From NCBI RefSeq assembly GCF_900167475.1, contig NZ_LT796768.1, positions 2,108,001-2,172,000 of the forward strand: a DNA stretch of 64,000 bases, given 5' to 3'. The position numbers were made by a program, and so were the translations under genes. The stretch comes from Aeromicrobium choanae. GTDB lineage: Bacteria > Actinomycetota > Actinomycetes > Propionibacteriales > Nocardioidaceae. Shown here in pieces: positions 9,748 through 19,302 of the stretch. The notes beneath the pieces were generated by a model. It saw only the letters and a program-made list of their open reading frames with translations. It did no database searches and had not been told where the DNA came from. Numbering within the stretch: the first letter of the stretch is position 1; every line of letters starts with the position of its first letter.

Positions 9748-10382
9748 GACTGTTCCTTCGGGTGGAAGCGGATGCGTCGGCCGTCGATCGAGTGGGGCTC
9801 ACGGGCGAGGCGCCCGACCCACTCCACCAGCATGGCTCGCTCGGAGGTCTTGATGCGCTCGTGCAGGGACTCGACGTCGTCGTCGTCCTCGACCGGGACG
9901 GCCACCTGCGCCACGATCGGCCCGGTGTCGACGCCGGCGTCGACGACGAAGAGGGTGGCCCCGGTGACCTTGACGCCGTGGGCGAGCGCGTCGCGTGGGC
10001 CGTGCATGCCCGGGAACGACGGGGACAGGGCGGGGTGCGTGTTGACGGTGCGCCCGCCGAAGCGGTCGAGGAACGCCGGCCCCGTGAGCTTCATGAAGCC
10101 GGCCAGGACCACGAGGTCCGGCTCGTACGACGCCACGGTCTCGGCCAGGGACACGTCCCACGCCGCGCGGTCGGGGTGGTCGGCCACTCGGTCGACGAAG
10201 GTGGGGATGCCGTGCCGCTGCGCCCGGGCGAGACCCTCGATGCCGTCGCGGTCGGCGCCGACCGCGACGATCCGGGCGCCGTACGCCGGGTCGGCGGAGG
10301 CGTCGATCAGGGCCTGCAGGTTGGTGCCGGATCCGGAGACCAGCACCACGAGCCGGGAGGGCTCAGGACGAGGCTCGGTCAC
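9744..10382 (-). CDS. purN: phosphoribosylglycinamide formyltransferase
   Basis: Folate-dependent GAR transformylase of purine synthesis, using 10-formyl-THF. The 212-residue length is typical. Visible features are the phosphoribosyl-binding loop [13 protein letters not shown] near residue 14, the catalytic Asn/His/Asp set in [12 protein letters not shown] and the [13 protein letters not shown] segment, and the AGFMKL motif. The GTG start lies inside the last 20 bases of perM, and the stop overlaps the purH start, so perM-purN-purH is a tightly coupled operon. Confidence 0.97.
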   Translation of the reverse strand: MTEPRPEPSRLVVLVSGSGTNLQALIDASADPAYGARIVAVGADRDGIEGLARAQRHGIPTFVDRVADHPDRAAWDVSLAETVASYEPDLVVLAGFMKLTGPAFLDRFGGRTVNTHPALSPSFPGMHGPRDALAHGVKVTGATLFVVDAGVDTGPIVAQVAVPVEDDDDVESLHERIKTSERAMLVEWVGRLAREPHSIDGRRIRFHPKEQS

Positions 10383-11487
10383 GTGCAGAACGATAGTGGG
10401 CGCCGATCGCGCCGAGGGCGCCGCCCGCCGCGAGCAGCGGAACCGCGACGAGCAGGCTCTGCCAGGCGGGCGGACCGGCGGACTGCAGCAGGCCCGGGCC
10501 CAGGCCCCCGCGCGCCGTCTCGACGAGGATGCCGATCACGGCGCCCGCCACCGCCCCGGCGAGGGCGCCGTCGCCGGCGGCCCGGCCCCACGTGCGCTGC
10601 TTCGCGGGCATGCGGGTGTGGGCGACCAGACCGGCCGCCACACCCGCTGCGAGGGGGATCAGGGTCAGTACGACGACCCAGCCGCCGAAGGGACCGGGGT
10701 CGGGCAGCGCCGCCAGGGGCGGGAAGCCGGGCACGGCGCCGAGCGACGAGCCCGCGAGGTCGACCGAGGTGTCCGGGCCGAGGGCGAAGCCGGGTCCGAG
10801 CAGGACCGACGTGGTCCACAGCACGAGGGTGGGCAGCGCCAGCAGGCACAGGGCGCCCAGCAGCACGGGGCCGCCCGGATCGAGCGTGGCCCACAGGTCG
10901 GAGGCCCGGTCGAGGTGCAGCACGAGCATGACGAGCGTGAGCACGGTGGCACCGCCGAGCAGGCCGATCACACCGGTGGCGGCGCCGTCGGCGACCGGGA
11001 TCCAGCGTGGCGCGAGGCCCAGCCAGGCGACGCCCGCCTGGCGAGAGGCGCCCCACGCCGCAGGCAGTCCGACGACGACGAACGCGCCGAACGCGGCGCG
11101 GACGAACGACGTGGTGGTCGCGTCGGTGGTGGTGGCGGCCGAGCAGATGCCGGCGAGGACGCCGGCCACGCCACCGGTCATCGCCCCGAAGGCGCCGGGG
11201 TCGGCCACGGGGGTCCGCAGGCAGAGGCGGGTGAGCACCAGCACCAGCACCATCACGACGATCGTGGCGCCGATCGGCACGAGGTCGAGCCGCTGCTCGC
11301 CCGCCGTGAGCGTGGCGCCCATCGAGACCAGCCACGTGCGGATGGCCGAGCGGACGAGGTCGGCCGTGGAGCCGGCGACCGCCGTCGACGAGGCGGCGGC
11401 ACCGGCGATCAGGACGCTGAGGACCGCCGTTCCGACGGCGGTGAGGATCGCCGGGCGCCACTGATCGGCAGCACGGGACTCGGGCAC
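10363..11487 (-). CDS. PerM-like integral membrane protein (DUF6350)
   Basis: A 374-residue, very hydrophobic protein with about nine transmembrane helices and no soluble domain larger than a loop. Position identifies it: it directly precedes and overlaps purN by 20 bp, as Rv0955 (PerM) precedes purN-purH in M. tuberculosis. PerM is reported to support cell division and persistence there; whether that role holds here is inference. The start is taken as the GTG at 11487 preceded by GGTGAG; the reading frame continues open upstream through the divergent gene, so the true start could be a TTG a few codons earlier. Confidence 0.8.
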   Translation of the reverse strand: MPESRAADQWRPAILTAVGTAVLSVLIAGAAASSTAVAGSTADLVRSAIRTWLVSMGATLTAGEQRLDLVPIGATIVVMVLVLVLTRLCLRTPVADPGAFGAMTGGVAGVLAGICSAATTTDATTTSFVRAAFGAFVVVGLPAAWGASRQAGVAWLGLAPRWIPVADGAATGVIGLLGGATVLTLVMLVLHLDRASDLWATLDPGGPVLLGALCLLALPTLVLWTTSVLLGPGFALGPDTSVDLAGSSLGAVPGFPPLAALPDPGPFGGWVVVLTLIPLAAGVAAGLVAHTRMPAKQRTWGRAAGDGALAGAVAGAVIGILVETARGGLGPGLLQSAGPPAWQSLLVAVPLLAAGGALGAIGAHYRSARDRASS

Positions 11488-11559
11488 CTCACCATCCAAC
11501 CGGTATCGTGGGGACGATTCCGACAGCACACGCCGGGACCGATCGAAGGAGGAAGGTAG

Positions 11560-13374
11560 ATGACTCGGGTCGACGAGTTCGACGCCTTCTACTCCTCGAC
11601 GCAGCGCGTGACCCTGGTCACGACGTATGCGAAGTGCGGCGACCGCGAGGTCGCTCGCGAGGCCACGATCGAGGCGTACCGCCATGCCTGGCGGCAGTGG
11701 TCGCGCGTGTCGTCCGGCGACCCGGCGTCGTTCGCGCGGGCCGAGGCCTGGAAGGGCACCGCCCTCAGCCGCGGCACCCACCCGTGGCGCCGCAAGCGGA
11801 CGCACGACACCGACACGGCGCTGCTCGCGCAGCTGGCCGACCTCGACCAGCCGTCGCGCCGGCTCATCAGCCTGATGACGATCGCCGACGTCGACCTCGA
11901 CGAGGCCGCCCGCGAGGTGGGCGTCGATGACGAGGCCGCACTGGAGCTCGCCTCCCGCGGCTTCAGCCGGATCGAGGAGGGCCTCGGCGCGACCATCGAC
12001 GAGGTGGTCGAGCGGATGCGAGCCCTGGCGGTCGTCACCGCCGGCCTCGACCTGCCCACGGCCGCCGAGGTGCGACGCTCCGCCACGCGGGGCGCCCGCC
12101 GCAACGCCGTGCTCCTGGTCGCCGCTGCGCTCGCGGTGGTGCTGTTCGGCGGTGCGCTGGTCGCCCAGGGCGACGCCACCGCCCGCCAGTCGGCCCTGCC
12201 CGACCGCGAGAAGATCGGTGCCGAGTCGCGCGACGTCGTCCTGGACTCCCACAACATCGGCACCGATGACCTCCTGTCCTCGGGCGAGGTCGCGGCCCTG
12301 CGCCCCGACTCGTCCTGGACGGTCGAGGCGACCGACACCGACCCGGCGAACCAGACCCCCTACGCGACGTGTCCCACCACGCGCTTCGCCGATCCCGACC
12401 CGCTCAAGGTGTTCGTCCGCGCGTTCACCGACGACTCCGACGACCGCGTCGCCCAGGCGATCGAGGTCTCGCGCTCGGAGGAGGCCTCCGAGGCCGCGTT
12501 CGACCGCCTCGTGTCGTTCTACGCGGGCTGCGAGCACCCGCGCACGCGCCTCGTCGACGCCTACCGGGTGGAGCGGCCGTTCGGCGACTTCGTCATCCTG
12601 CGGCTGCAGTCGTACCGCTCGCCGAGCCGGTTCATCACCGTGGGCCTGGCCCAGTCCGGTGCGCTCACCAGCACGCTCGTGCACGAGTCGCCGGGGACGA
12701 AGCGCACCGACGTCCGCCAGTTCGCGCGCGTCCTGAACGAGTCGATCAGCCGCGTCTGCGCCGACTCCGGCGGCGACTGCTCCACTCGCTTCACGGTGAC
12801 GCCCGCGCTGCCGCCCGCCGTGGGCAAGAACCCCGAGTTCCTCGGCGTCGTCGACCTGCCGCCCGTGCGGACCATCGACAGCGTCTGGAGCGCCAGCGCA
12901 CCGATGCCGGTCACCGACCAGAACCCCACCGCCACGGTGTGCGACGACACGAAGTTCACCGATCCCTCGGTGCTGTCGGCCCAGTCGCGCGTCTTCGCGA
13001 TCCCCGAGGCGACCGAGCTGCCCGACCAGTTCGCGCTCACCCAGACCGTCGCGCGGCTGAAGTCGCCCAAGGCGGCCAAGAAGCTCGTCGACGGCGTCAC
13101 CAAGCGCCTCGAGAAGTGCGCCGACGGCGACCTCCCGGCCGAGATCAGCGACGTCAAGCGCGTCCGTGGTGAGGACTTCACCGGCACCTCGTGGCGGGTG
13201 GGCCTCGAGGTCGGCAAGGACGAGGTCGTCAACTACCGGATGGGCATCGTGCGCCGCGGCTCCGACGTCACCCAGGTCCTCTTCCCGCCGGCCGGCAAGT
13301 ACGCCATCTCCGGTGGTGAGTTCCGCACCGTCCTCAAGCGCGCGGGCGAGCGCCTGGCGCACGCGCCGGAGTGA
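11560..13374 (+). CDS. ECF-sigma-like cytoplasmic domain fused to a transmembrane segment and large exported domain
   Basis: A 604-residue protein. Residues 5-70 resemble ECF sigma region 2 (FDAFYSSTQRVTLVTTYAKC, then EATIEAYRHAWRQW), and residues 85-142 resemble region 4 but degenerate. One transmembrane helix follows (about 183-202) and then about 400 exported residues forming two similar-looking halves (TPYATCPTTRFADPDPLKVF and PTATVCDDTKFTDPSVLSAQ), each with paired cysteines. The halves resemble lipoprotein or PknH-like sensor folds, though I cannot assign a family. The start is firm: AAGGAGGAAGG precedes the ATG, with a -10-like TATCGT further upstream. It is divergent from perM and sits between perM and sucD. 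A membrane-tethered regulator or an exported protein that co-opted a dead sigma domain are both possible. Confidence 0.75.
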   Translation: MTRVDEFDAFYSSTQRVTLVTTYAKCGDREVAREATIEAYRHAWRQWSRVSSGDPASFARAEAWKGTALSRGTHPWRRKRTHDTDTALLAQLADLDQPSRRLISLMTIADVDLDEAAREVGVDDEAALELASRGFSRIEEGLGATIDEVVERMRALAVVTAGLDLPTAAEVRRSATRGARRNAVLLVAAALAVVLFGGALVAQGDATARQSALPDREKIGAESRDVVLDSHNIGTDDLLSSGEVAALRPDSSWTVEATDTDPANQTPYATCPTTRFADPDPLKVFVRAFTDDSDDRVAQAIEVSRSEEASEAAFDRLVSFYAGCEHPRTRLVDAYRVERPFGDFVILRLQSYRSPSRFITVGLAQSGALTSTLVHESPGTKRTDVRQFARVLNESISRVCADSGGDCSTRFTVTPALPPAVGKNPEFLGVVDLPPVRTIDSVWSASAPMPVTDQNPTATVCDDTKFTDPSVLSAQSRVFAIPEATELPDQFALTQTVARLKSPKAAKKLVDGVTKRLEKCADGDLPAEISDVKRVRGEDFTGTSWRVGLEVGKDEVVNYRMGIVRRGSDVTQVLFPPAGKYAISGGEFRTVLKRAGERLAHAPE

Positions 13375-13412
13375 CAGGAAGCCTCGTTCGGTCGGCGGCA
13401 GAGCCCCCGACG

Positions 13413-13450
13413 ACGAAGCCCCCGCGACCGTGAGGTCGCGGGGGCTTCGT
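13413..13450. terminator. bidirectional terminator between the sigma-fusion gene and sucD
   Basis: A perfect 17-bp stem (13413-13429 with 13434-13450) and a GTGA loop, beginning ACGAAGCCCCCG. It lies between convergent genes, 11 bases after the sucD stop position. Confidence 0.85.
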
Positions 13451-13460
13451 GCTGAGGGGC

Positions 13461-14357
<897 letters not shown>

Positions 14358-14367
14358 GTATTCGTCC

Positions 14368-15531
14368 TTATGCGTTCGCGAGCTCGGCGGCCTTGTCGGC
14401 GGCACCGTCCATGGTGTCGACGAGGGTGACCAGCGGGTGGTTCAGTTCGTTCAGGATCGCCCGGCCCTCCTCGACCTTGTTGCCGTCCAGGCGCACGACG
14501 AGCGGCTTCTTGGCCTCGTCGCCGAGGATCTCCAGCGCGCCCTTGATGCCGTTCGCGACCGCGTCACACGAGGTGATGCCGCCGAAGACGTTCACGAACA
14601 CGCTCTTGACCTGCTCGTCGTGAAGGATGACGTCCAGACCGTCGGCCATGACCTGCGCCGAGGCGCCGCCGCCGATGTCCAGGAAGTTGGCCGGCTTGAC
14701 GCCGCCGTGGGCCTCGCCGGCGTACGCGACGACGTCGAGCGTGCTCATGACGAGCCCGGCGCCGTTGCCGATGATGCCGACCTGGCCGTCGAGCTTGACG
14801 TAGTTCAGGCCCTTGGACTTGGCCTTGACCTCGAGCGCGTCGGTGGCGTCGTTGTCCACGAACGCCTCGTGCTCGGGGTGGCGGAAGTCGGCGTTCTCGT
14901 CGAGCGAGACCTTGCCGTCGAGGGCCTCCAGCTTGTCGCCCTCCAGGCGCGCCAAGGGGTTGACCTCGACCAGCGTGGCGTCCTCTTCGACGAAGACCTT
15001 CCACAGGGACTGGATCATCTCGACGGCCTGCTCGGCCAGCTCGGCCGGGAACTTGGCGTCGGCGACGATCTCGCGGGCCTTGGCCTCGTCGACGCCGGTG
15101 CCGGCGTCCACGGGGATCTGGCGCACGGCCTCGGGGTTGGTCTTGGCGACCTCCTCGATCTCGACGCCGCCCTCGACGCTGGCGATGCAGAGGTAGCTGC
15201 GGTTCGCGCGGTCGAGCAGGAACGAGAAGTAGTACTCCTCGACGGGGGGCGTGGCCGGCGTGACGAGCACGCGGTTGACCGTGAGGCCCTTGATCTCCAT
15301 GCCGAGGATGTTCGAGGCGTGCTCGAAGGCCTCGTCGGCGGTCTTGGCGATCTTGACGCCGCCGGCCTTGCCGCGGCCTCCGGCCTTGACCTGCGCCTTG
15401 ATGACGGTGACGCCACCGATCTGCTCGGCGGCGGCCTTGGCCTCCTCGGCCGTGGTGACCACGGTGCCGAGGGTCGTCGCAACGTTGTGCTTGGCGAAGA
15501 GTTCCTTCGCCTGATACTCCATCAGATCCAC
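14368..15531 (-). CDS. sucC: succinyl-CoA synthetase beta subunit
   Basis: The nucleotide-binding beta subunit of succinyl-CoA synthetase. The 387-residue protein begins [15 protein letters not shown], the canonical SucC start. An ATP-grasp domain occupies about residues 5-230 ([18 protein letters not shown]), and the C-terminal ligase domain includes [15 protein letters not shown] and [18 protein letters not shown]. The GTG at 15531 is selected because it reproduces the conserved start and has AAAGGA eight bases upstream; an internal ATG at 15522 would remove it. It is the first gene of sucCD, with a roughly 280-bp upstream region shared with the M23 peptidase. Confidence 0.97.
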   Translation of the reverse strand: MDLMEYQAKELFAKHNVATTLGTVVTTAEEAKAAAEQIGGVTVIKAQVKAGGRGKAGGVKIAKTADEAFEHASNILGMEIKGLTVNRVLVTPATPPVEEYYFSFLLDRANRSYLCIASVEGGVEIEEVAKTNPEAVRQIPVDAGTGVDEAKAREIVADAKFPAELAEQAVEMIQSLWKVFVEEDATLVEVNPLARLEGDKLEALDGKVSLDENADFRHPEHEAFVDNDATDALEVKAKSKGLNYVKLDGQVGIIGNGAGLVMSTLDVVAYAGEAHGGVKPANFLDIGGGASAQVMADGLDVILHDEQVKSVFVNVFGGITSCDAVANGIKGALEILGDEAKKPLVVRLDGNKVEEGRAILNELNHPLVTLVDTMDGAADKAAELANA

Positions 15532-15811
15532 GGTGACGTCCTTTAATGGTGGGATTCGCTGTGGTTCGGCGGGCGCCGTGGACGCGACGTCGCCGAAGCC
15601 CTCGCGACTCTACCTGCCGTTAACCGCGCGTTTCGCCGTGGGTTTGTAAACGTGAGTTGAAACACTGTCTCATTTCGTGGACGTGCGGCCTCGACTTTCC
15701 TCTGGTATCCGTGTCCGAACCGTGGGTCACTTCGTCAAAGGGTTGGAATCTGGCCGCAGGAGTCCCCTAGACTCGGCGAGTCCGTTTGCCTGACCCCCGG
15801 AGGCTCAACGC
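15532..15811. other. divergent promoter region of sucC and the M23 peptidase gene
   Basis: The longest gene-free stretch in the window. The part near sucC (about 15600-15680) is less GC-rich and holds the small palindrome GTTTGTAAAC at 15642-15651, a possible regulator site. A TAGAGT on the minus strand (15607-15612) is a candidate sucC -10 box. No riboswitch, RNA gene or small open frame with a credible start was recognised. Confidence 0.5.
15743..15773 (+). promoter_or_regulatory. candidate promoter of the M23 peptidase gene
   Basis: TTGGAA (15743-15748) and TAGACT (15768-15773) are separated by 19 bases and precede an mRNA leader of about 30 bases that carries a GGAGG binding site. A short palindrome, GACTC-GGC-GAGTC, overlaps the start of the leader. 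Confidence 0.5.
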
Positions 15812-16864
15812 ATGGCCGAATTCGATCGCTCCCGAGCGAGCGGTCGGTCGACCCCGGATGCCAACGAAGCACCCCGGACCGTCGGCTCGCGGCGCGCCTC
15901 GCGCCCCGTCGAGCAGGACTCCGACTCGACCGTCGTCATGAAGGCGCTCAGCCCTCAGTCGACCACCCAGACCTACAGCGTCGGCCGACGCGCGAAGCAG
16001 CCCACCCCGGTGGCCGGCTCCCGCCACGCGCACGCCCCCGTCGCCGCCGAGCCCGCCACCGCGCTGCCCGAGCCCGTGGCCACCGTGCCGGCCGAGGACA
16101 CGATCGTGTTCCCCGCGATCGGCTCCATCCCCGAGGGCCGCATCCCCGGCGCGCGTCGTGCGCGCCGCGCCGCCGCCGCCACCGGCCGCACCCGGCTCCT
16201 CGCCGGTGTCGCCGCCGTCGTGATCGCGGCCGTCGGCTCGATCAGCGTCACCTCGCCCGGCCTGCTCGCCGGTGCCGACGCGGCCCTGGCCAAGAACTAC
16301 GTCGGGGCGAACGCCACCAACGCGGTGGACGTCTCCCGCAGCTACGACCGCGAGCTCGCGATCCAGAAGCCGATGCAGGCCCAGCAGGTCCAGAAGGCTC
16401 TCGCGCAGCAGAAGGCGGGCTACGAGAAGGCCGCCGAGAAGCGCAAGGACGAGATCATCCGCAACCAGTGGGTCATCCCCGTGGTCGGCTACCGCCTCAC
16501 GGCGCGCTTCGGCCAGGGCGGCGGCTACTGGAGCAGCGGCCGTCACACCGGTCTCGACTTCGCCGGCCCGTCGGGCTCGACGATCGTCTCGATGGCGGCC
16601 GGCACGGTCACCTCGACCGGCTACGAGGGCGCCTACGGCAACCGCACGATCATCACCCTCGCCGACGGCACCGAGGTCTGGTACTGCCACCAGAGCTCGG
16701 TCTCGGTCAGCGTCGGCCAGCAGGTCGCGCCGGGTGACGTCATCGGCGCCACCGGCTCCACCGGCAACGTGACCGGCCCGCACCTGCACCTCGAGGTGCA
16801 CCCCGGCGGCGGCGGCCCGGCCGACCCGTACGCGGCGCTCGTCGCGCACGGCGTCACCCCCTGA
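15812..16864 (+). CDS. M23-family (LytM) cell-wall peptidase, membrane anchored
   Basis: A 350-residue peptidoglycan endopeptidase. A 125-residue disordered cytoplasmic N-terminus rich in Pro, Ala and Arg precedes one transmembrane helix (about 130-150). A short alpha-helical stretch (about 185-215, Lys/Gln-rich) leads to the M23 domain at about 225-345. Zinc ligands are visible in HTGLDFAG (H-x3-D) and HLHLEVH, so the enzyme looks active. GGAGG lies ten bases before the ATG. Position opposite sucC and next to pcrA matches Rv0950c in M. tuberculosis. The stop lies 13 bp from the convergent pcrA stop. Confidence 0.92.
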   Translation: MAEFDRSRASGRSTPDANEAPRTVGSRRASRPVEQDSDSTVVMKALSPQSTTQTYSVGRRAKQPTPVAGSRHAHAPVAAEPATALPEPVATVPAEDTIVFPAIGSIPEGRIPGARRARRAAAATGRTRLLAGVAAVVIAAVGSISVTSPGLLAGADAALAKNYVGANATNAVDVSRSYDRELAIQKPMQAQQVQKALAQQKAGYEKAAEKRKDEIIRNQWVIPVVGYRLTARFGQGGGYWSSGRHTGLDFAGPSGSTIVSMAAGTVTSTGYEGAYGNRTIITLADGTEVWYCHQSSVSVSVGQQVAPGDVIGATGSTGNVTGPHLHLEVHPGGGGPADPYAALVAHGVTP

Positions 16865-16876
16865 TCGCCCTTCGGA

Positions 16877-19210
16877 TCAGAGCTTCTCCAGCGGCGCGTA
16901 GCGCAGCAGCAGCCGCTTGACCCCGGCTGAGCCGAAGTCGACGCTGGCGACCGAGTTCTGGCCCGTGCCCTCCACGGTGACGACCGTGCCCAGGCCGAAG
17001 CTGTCGTGCGTGACCCGATCGCCGGGCGCCAGCGACACGACCTCGCCCGAGGTCTTCCTCTTCGAGCGGGCGGCCACCGTGGACGAGCGGAACGACGCGG
17101 CAGGCGTGCGCGGCACCCACTCGGTGGGCGCGCTGGCCTCGCGCTTCCAGTCGATCAGGGTCGCCGGGATCTCGTCGAGGAACCGCGATGCCGGGTTGTA
17201 CGACGGGGCGCCCCACGCCGAGCGCACGGTGGCGCGGGTGAGGTAGAGCCGCTCGCGCGCGCGGGTGATGCCGACGTACGCCAGCCGGCGCTCCTCCTGC
17301 AGCTCGGCCGGGTCGCCGAGCGACCGCAGGTGCGGGAACACGCCGTCCTCGAGTCCGGTGAGGAACACCACCGGGAACTCCAGGCCCTTGGCCGTGTGCA
17401 GGGTCATCAGGGTGACCACGCCGTCCTCGGCGTCGGGCAGCGAGTCGGCGTCGGCCACGAGCGCCACCTGCTCGAGGAACGCGTCGAGCGACCCCGCGGC
17501 CAGGGTGACGTCGGGGTCGGGCTCCTCGCCCTCCTCGAGGGTGGCGGCCGAGGCGACGAACTCGCGCGCGACCGCGACCAGCTCGGCCAGGTTCTCCACG
17601 CGGGTCTCGTCCTGCGGATCGGTGCTGTTCTCGAGGACGGTGAGATAGCCCGACTTCGTCAGGGCGGCCTCCAGCACCGCGTCGGCCGGGGCACCCGAGG
17701 CGGCGAGCTCCATCAGCTCGGACATCGTCGTCGCGAACGCGGAGACGGCCGAGCGGGAGCGGGTGGCCAGCTCGTCGATCTCGTCGACGCGGGTCATGGC
17801 CTCCCAGAAGCTGACGTCGTGGCGGGACGCGAACCGCTCGAGCGCGCCCTCGGCGCGATCGCCGATGCCGCGCTTGGGCTCGTTGAGCACCCGGCGCATC
17901 GAGACAGCGTCGCGGGGGTTCACCAGGACGCGCACGTAGGCCAGGGCGTCCTTGACCTCCTTGCGCTCGTAGAAGCGGACGCCGCCGACGACGCGGTAGG
18001 GCAGCCCGACGCGGATGAACACCTCCTCGAAGACACGGCTCTGCGCGTTGGTGCGGTAGAAGACCGCCACGTCGCGGGCGGCGGCGATGCCGGCGTCGGA
18101 GAGTCGGTCGATCTCGTCGGCGATGAACTGTGCCTCGTCGCGCTCGTCGTCGCCGACGTAGCCGACCAGCATCTCGCCGTCGCCCTCGGCGGACCACAGC
18201 TTCTTGTCCTGGCGGCCGGGATTGCGCGAGATCACCCCGTTGGCCGCGGCCAGGATGTTCTGGGTGGAGCGGTAGTTCTGCTCCAGCAGCACGGTGTCGG
18301 CGTCGGGGTAGTCGTCCTCGAACTCGAGGATGTTGCGGATCGTGGCGCCGCGGAAGGCGTAGATCGACTGGTCGGAGTCGCCCACGACCATGAGGTCGGA
18401 CTCCTCGTCGCACAGCTCCTTGATCAACGTGTACTGGGCGTGGTTCGTGTCCTGGTACTCGTCGACGAGCACGTGGCGGAACCGGCGGCGGTAGGTGTCG
18501 CGGACGTCGGGGAACGCCTGGAAGAGGTGGACGGTGTTCATGATGATGTCGTCGAAGTCCATGGCGTTCGCCGCTCGGAGCCGGCGCTGGTACTCCGCGT
18601 AGCACTGCGCGTAGGTCTCGTCGGTGCCGTTGGAGGCGCGGCGCCCGGCCTCCTCGTGGTCGACCAGCTCGTTCTTGTGGTTCGACACCCAGTTGAGGAC
18701 GGCGCGCGGGTTGACCTTCTTGGGGTCCAGGTCGAGGTCCTTGACGACGAGGGTCATCAGGCGGCGCGAGTCGGCGGCGTCGTAGATGCTGAACGAGGAC
18801 GTGTAGCTGAACTTGTCGGCCTCGCGGCGCAGGATCCGCACGCACGCGGAGTGGAACGTGGAGACCCACATCATCCGGGCGCGCCCGCCCACGAGCTCGG
18901 CCACCCGCTCACGCATCTCGGCCGCGGCCTTGTTGGTGAAGGTGATCGCCAGGATCGAGCCGGGGTGGGCGCCGCGGGCGGCGATCAGCCACGCGATCCG
19001 GCGGGTGAGCACGCGGGTCTTGCCCGAGCCGGCGCCGGCGACCACCAGGAGGGGCCCACCGGTGTGCGACACGGCGGCGCGCTGGGCGTCGTTGAGTCCT
19101 TCGAGCAGCTCGTCGGACCGCGCCGTGCGGCGCTTCGCCGGAGGTGCGTCGGCATCGGCCGGGCCGGGAGGGTTCGGGCGGGCGGAGGGCACGGGGAATG
19201 GCAGGGTCAT
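16877..19210 (-). CDS. pcrA: ATP-dependent DNA helicase PcrA/UvrD1
   Basis: A 777-residue superfamily 1A 3'-5' helicase for nucleotide-excision and mismatch-associated repair and for clearing replication obstacles. Motif I (AGAGSGKT) is at residues 58-65 after the Q motif (GLNDAQRAAV); motif II is VDEYQDTN; motif III is GDSDQSIYAFRGA; later motifs include LEQNYRS, TLHTAKGLEFPVVF and YVGITRARERLYL. The last 60 residues form the Tudor-like C-terminal domain of PcrA (PGDRVTHDSFGLGTVVTVEG). A TACGCT ten bases upstream of the ATG is a candidate -10 box. Transcription is divergent from the propeller fusion gene. Confidence 0.96.
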   Translation of the reverse strand: MTLPFPVPSARPNPPGPADADAPPAKRRTARSDELLEGLNDAQRAAVSHTGGPLLVVAGAGSGKTRVLTRRIAWLIAARGAHPGSILAITFTNKAAAEMRERVAELVGGRARMMWVSTFHSACVRILRREADKFSYTSSFSIYDAADSRRLMTLVVKDLDLDPKKVNPRAVLNWVSNHKNELVDHEEAGRRASNGTDETYAQCYAEYQRRLRAANAMDFDDIIMNTVHLFQAFPDVRDTYRRRFRHVLVDEYQDTNHAQYTLIKELCDEESDLMVVGDSDQSIYAFRGATIRNILEFEDDYPDADTVLLEQNYRSTQNILAAANGVISRNPGRQDKKLWSAEGDGEMLVGYVGDDERDEAQFIADEIDRLSDAGIAAARDVAVFYRTNAQSRVFEEVFIRVGLPYRVVGGVRFYERKEVKDALAYVRVLVNPRDAVSMRRVLNEPKRGIGDRAEGALERFASRHDVSFWEAMTRVDEIDELATRSRSAVSAFATTMSELMELAASGAPADAVLEAALTKSGYLTVLENSTDPQDETRVENLAELVAVAREFVASAATLEEGEEPDPDVTLAAGSLDAFLEQVALVADADSLPDAEDGVVTLMTLHTAKGLEFPVVFLTGLEDGVFPHLRSLGDPAELQEERRLAYVGITRARERLYLTRATVRSAWGAPSYNPASRFLDEIPATLIDWKREASAPTEWVPRTPAASFRSSTVAARSKRKTSGEVVSLAPGDRVTHDSFGLGTVVTVEGTGQNSVASVDFGSAGVKRLLLRYAPLEKL

Positions 19211-19302
19211 CGCAGGATCCAGCGTAGTCGCGATCCCCGACAGCCCGGCGGCCAGAGGCGGGTGACCACGAGGGCTCCGGACGCCCCGCTACGGTGAACG
19301 AC

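Noticed and set aside
11488..13362. Upstream extension of the perM reading frame to a 999-residue ORF
   Set aside because: The extension is a shadow of the plus-strand sigma-fusion gene; the membrane protein begins at about 11487.
15532..15811. Possible c-di-AMP (ydaO-type) riboswitch upstream of the M23 peptidase gene
   Set aside because: Actinobacterial wall-hydrolase genes often have one, but the conserved ydaO core sequences are not present and a simple promoter with a short leader explains the region.
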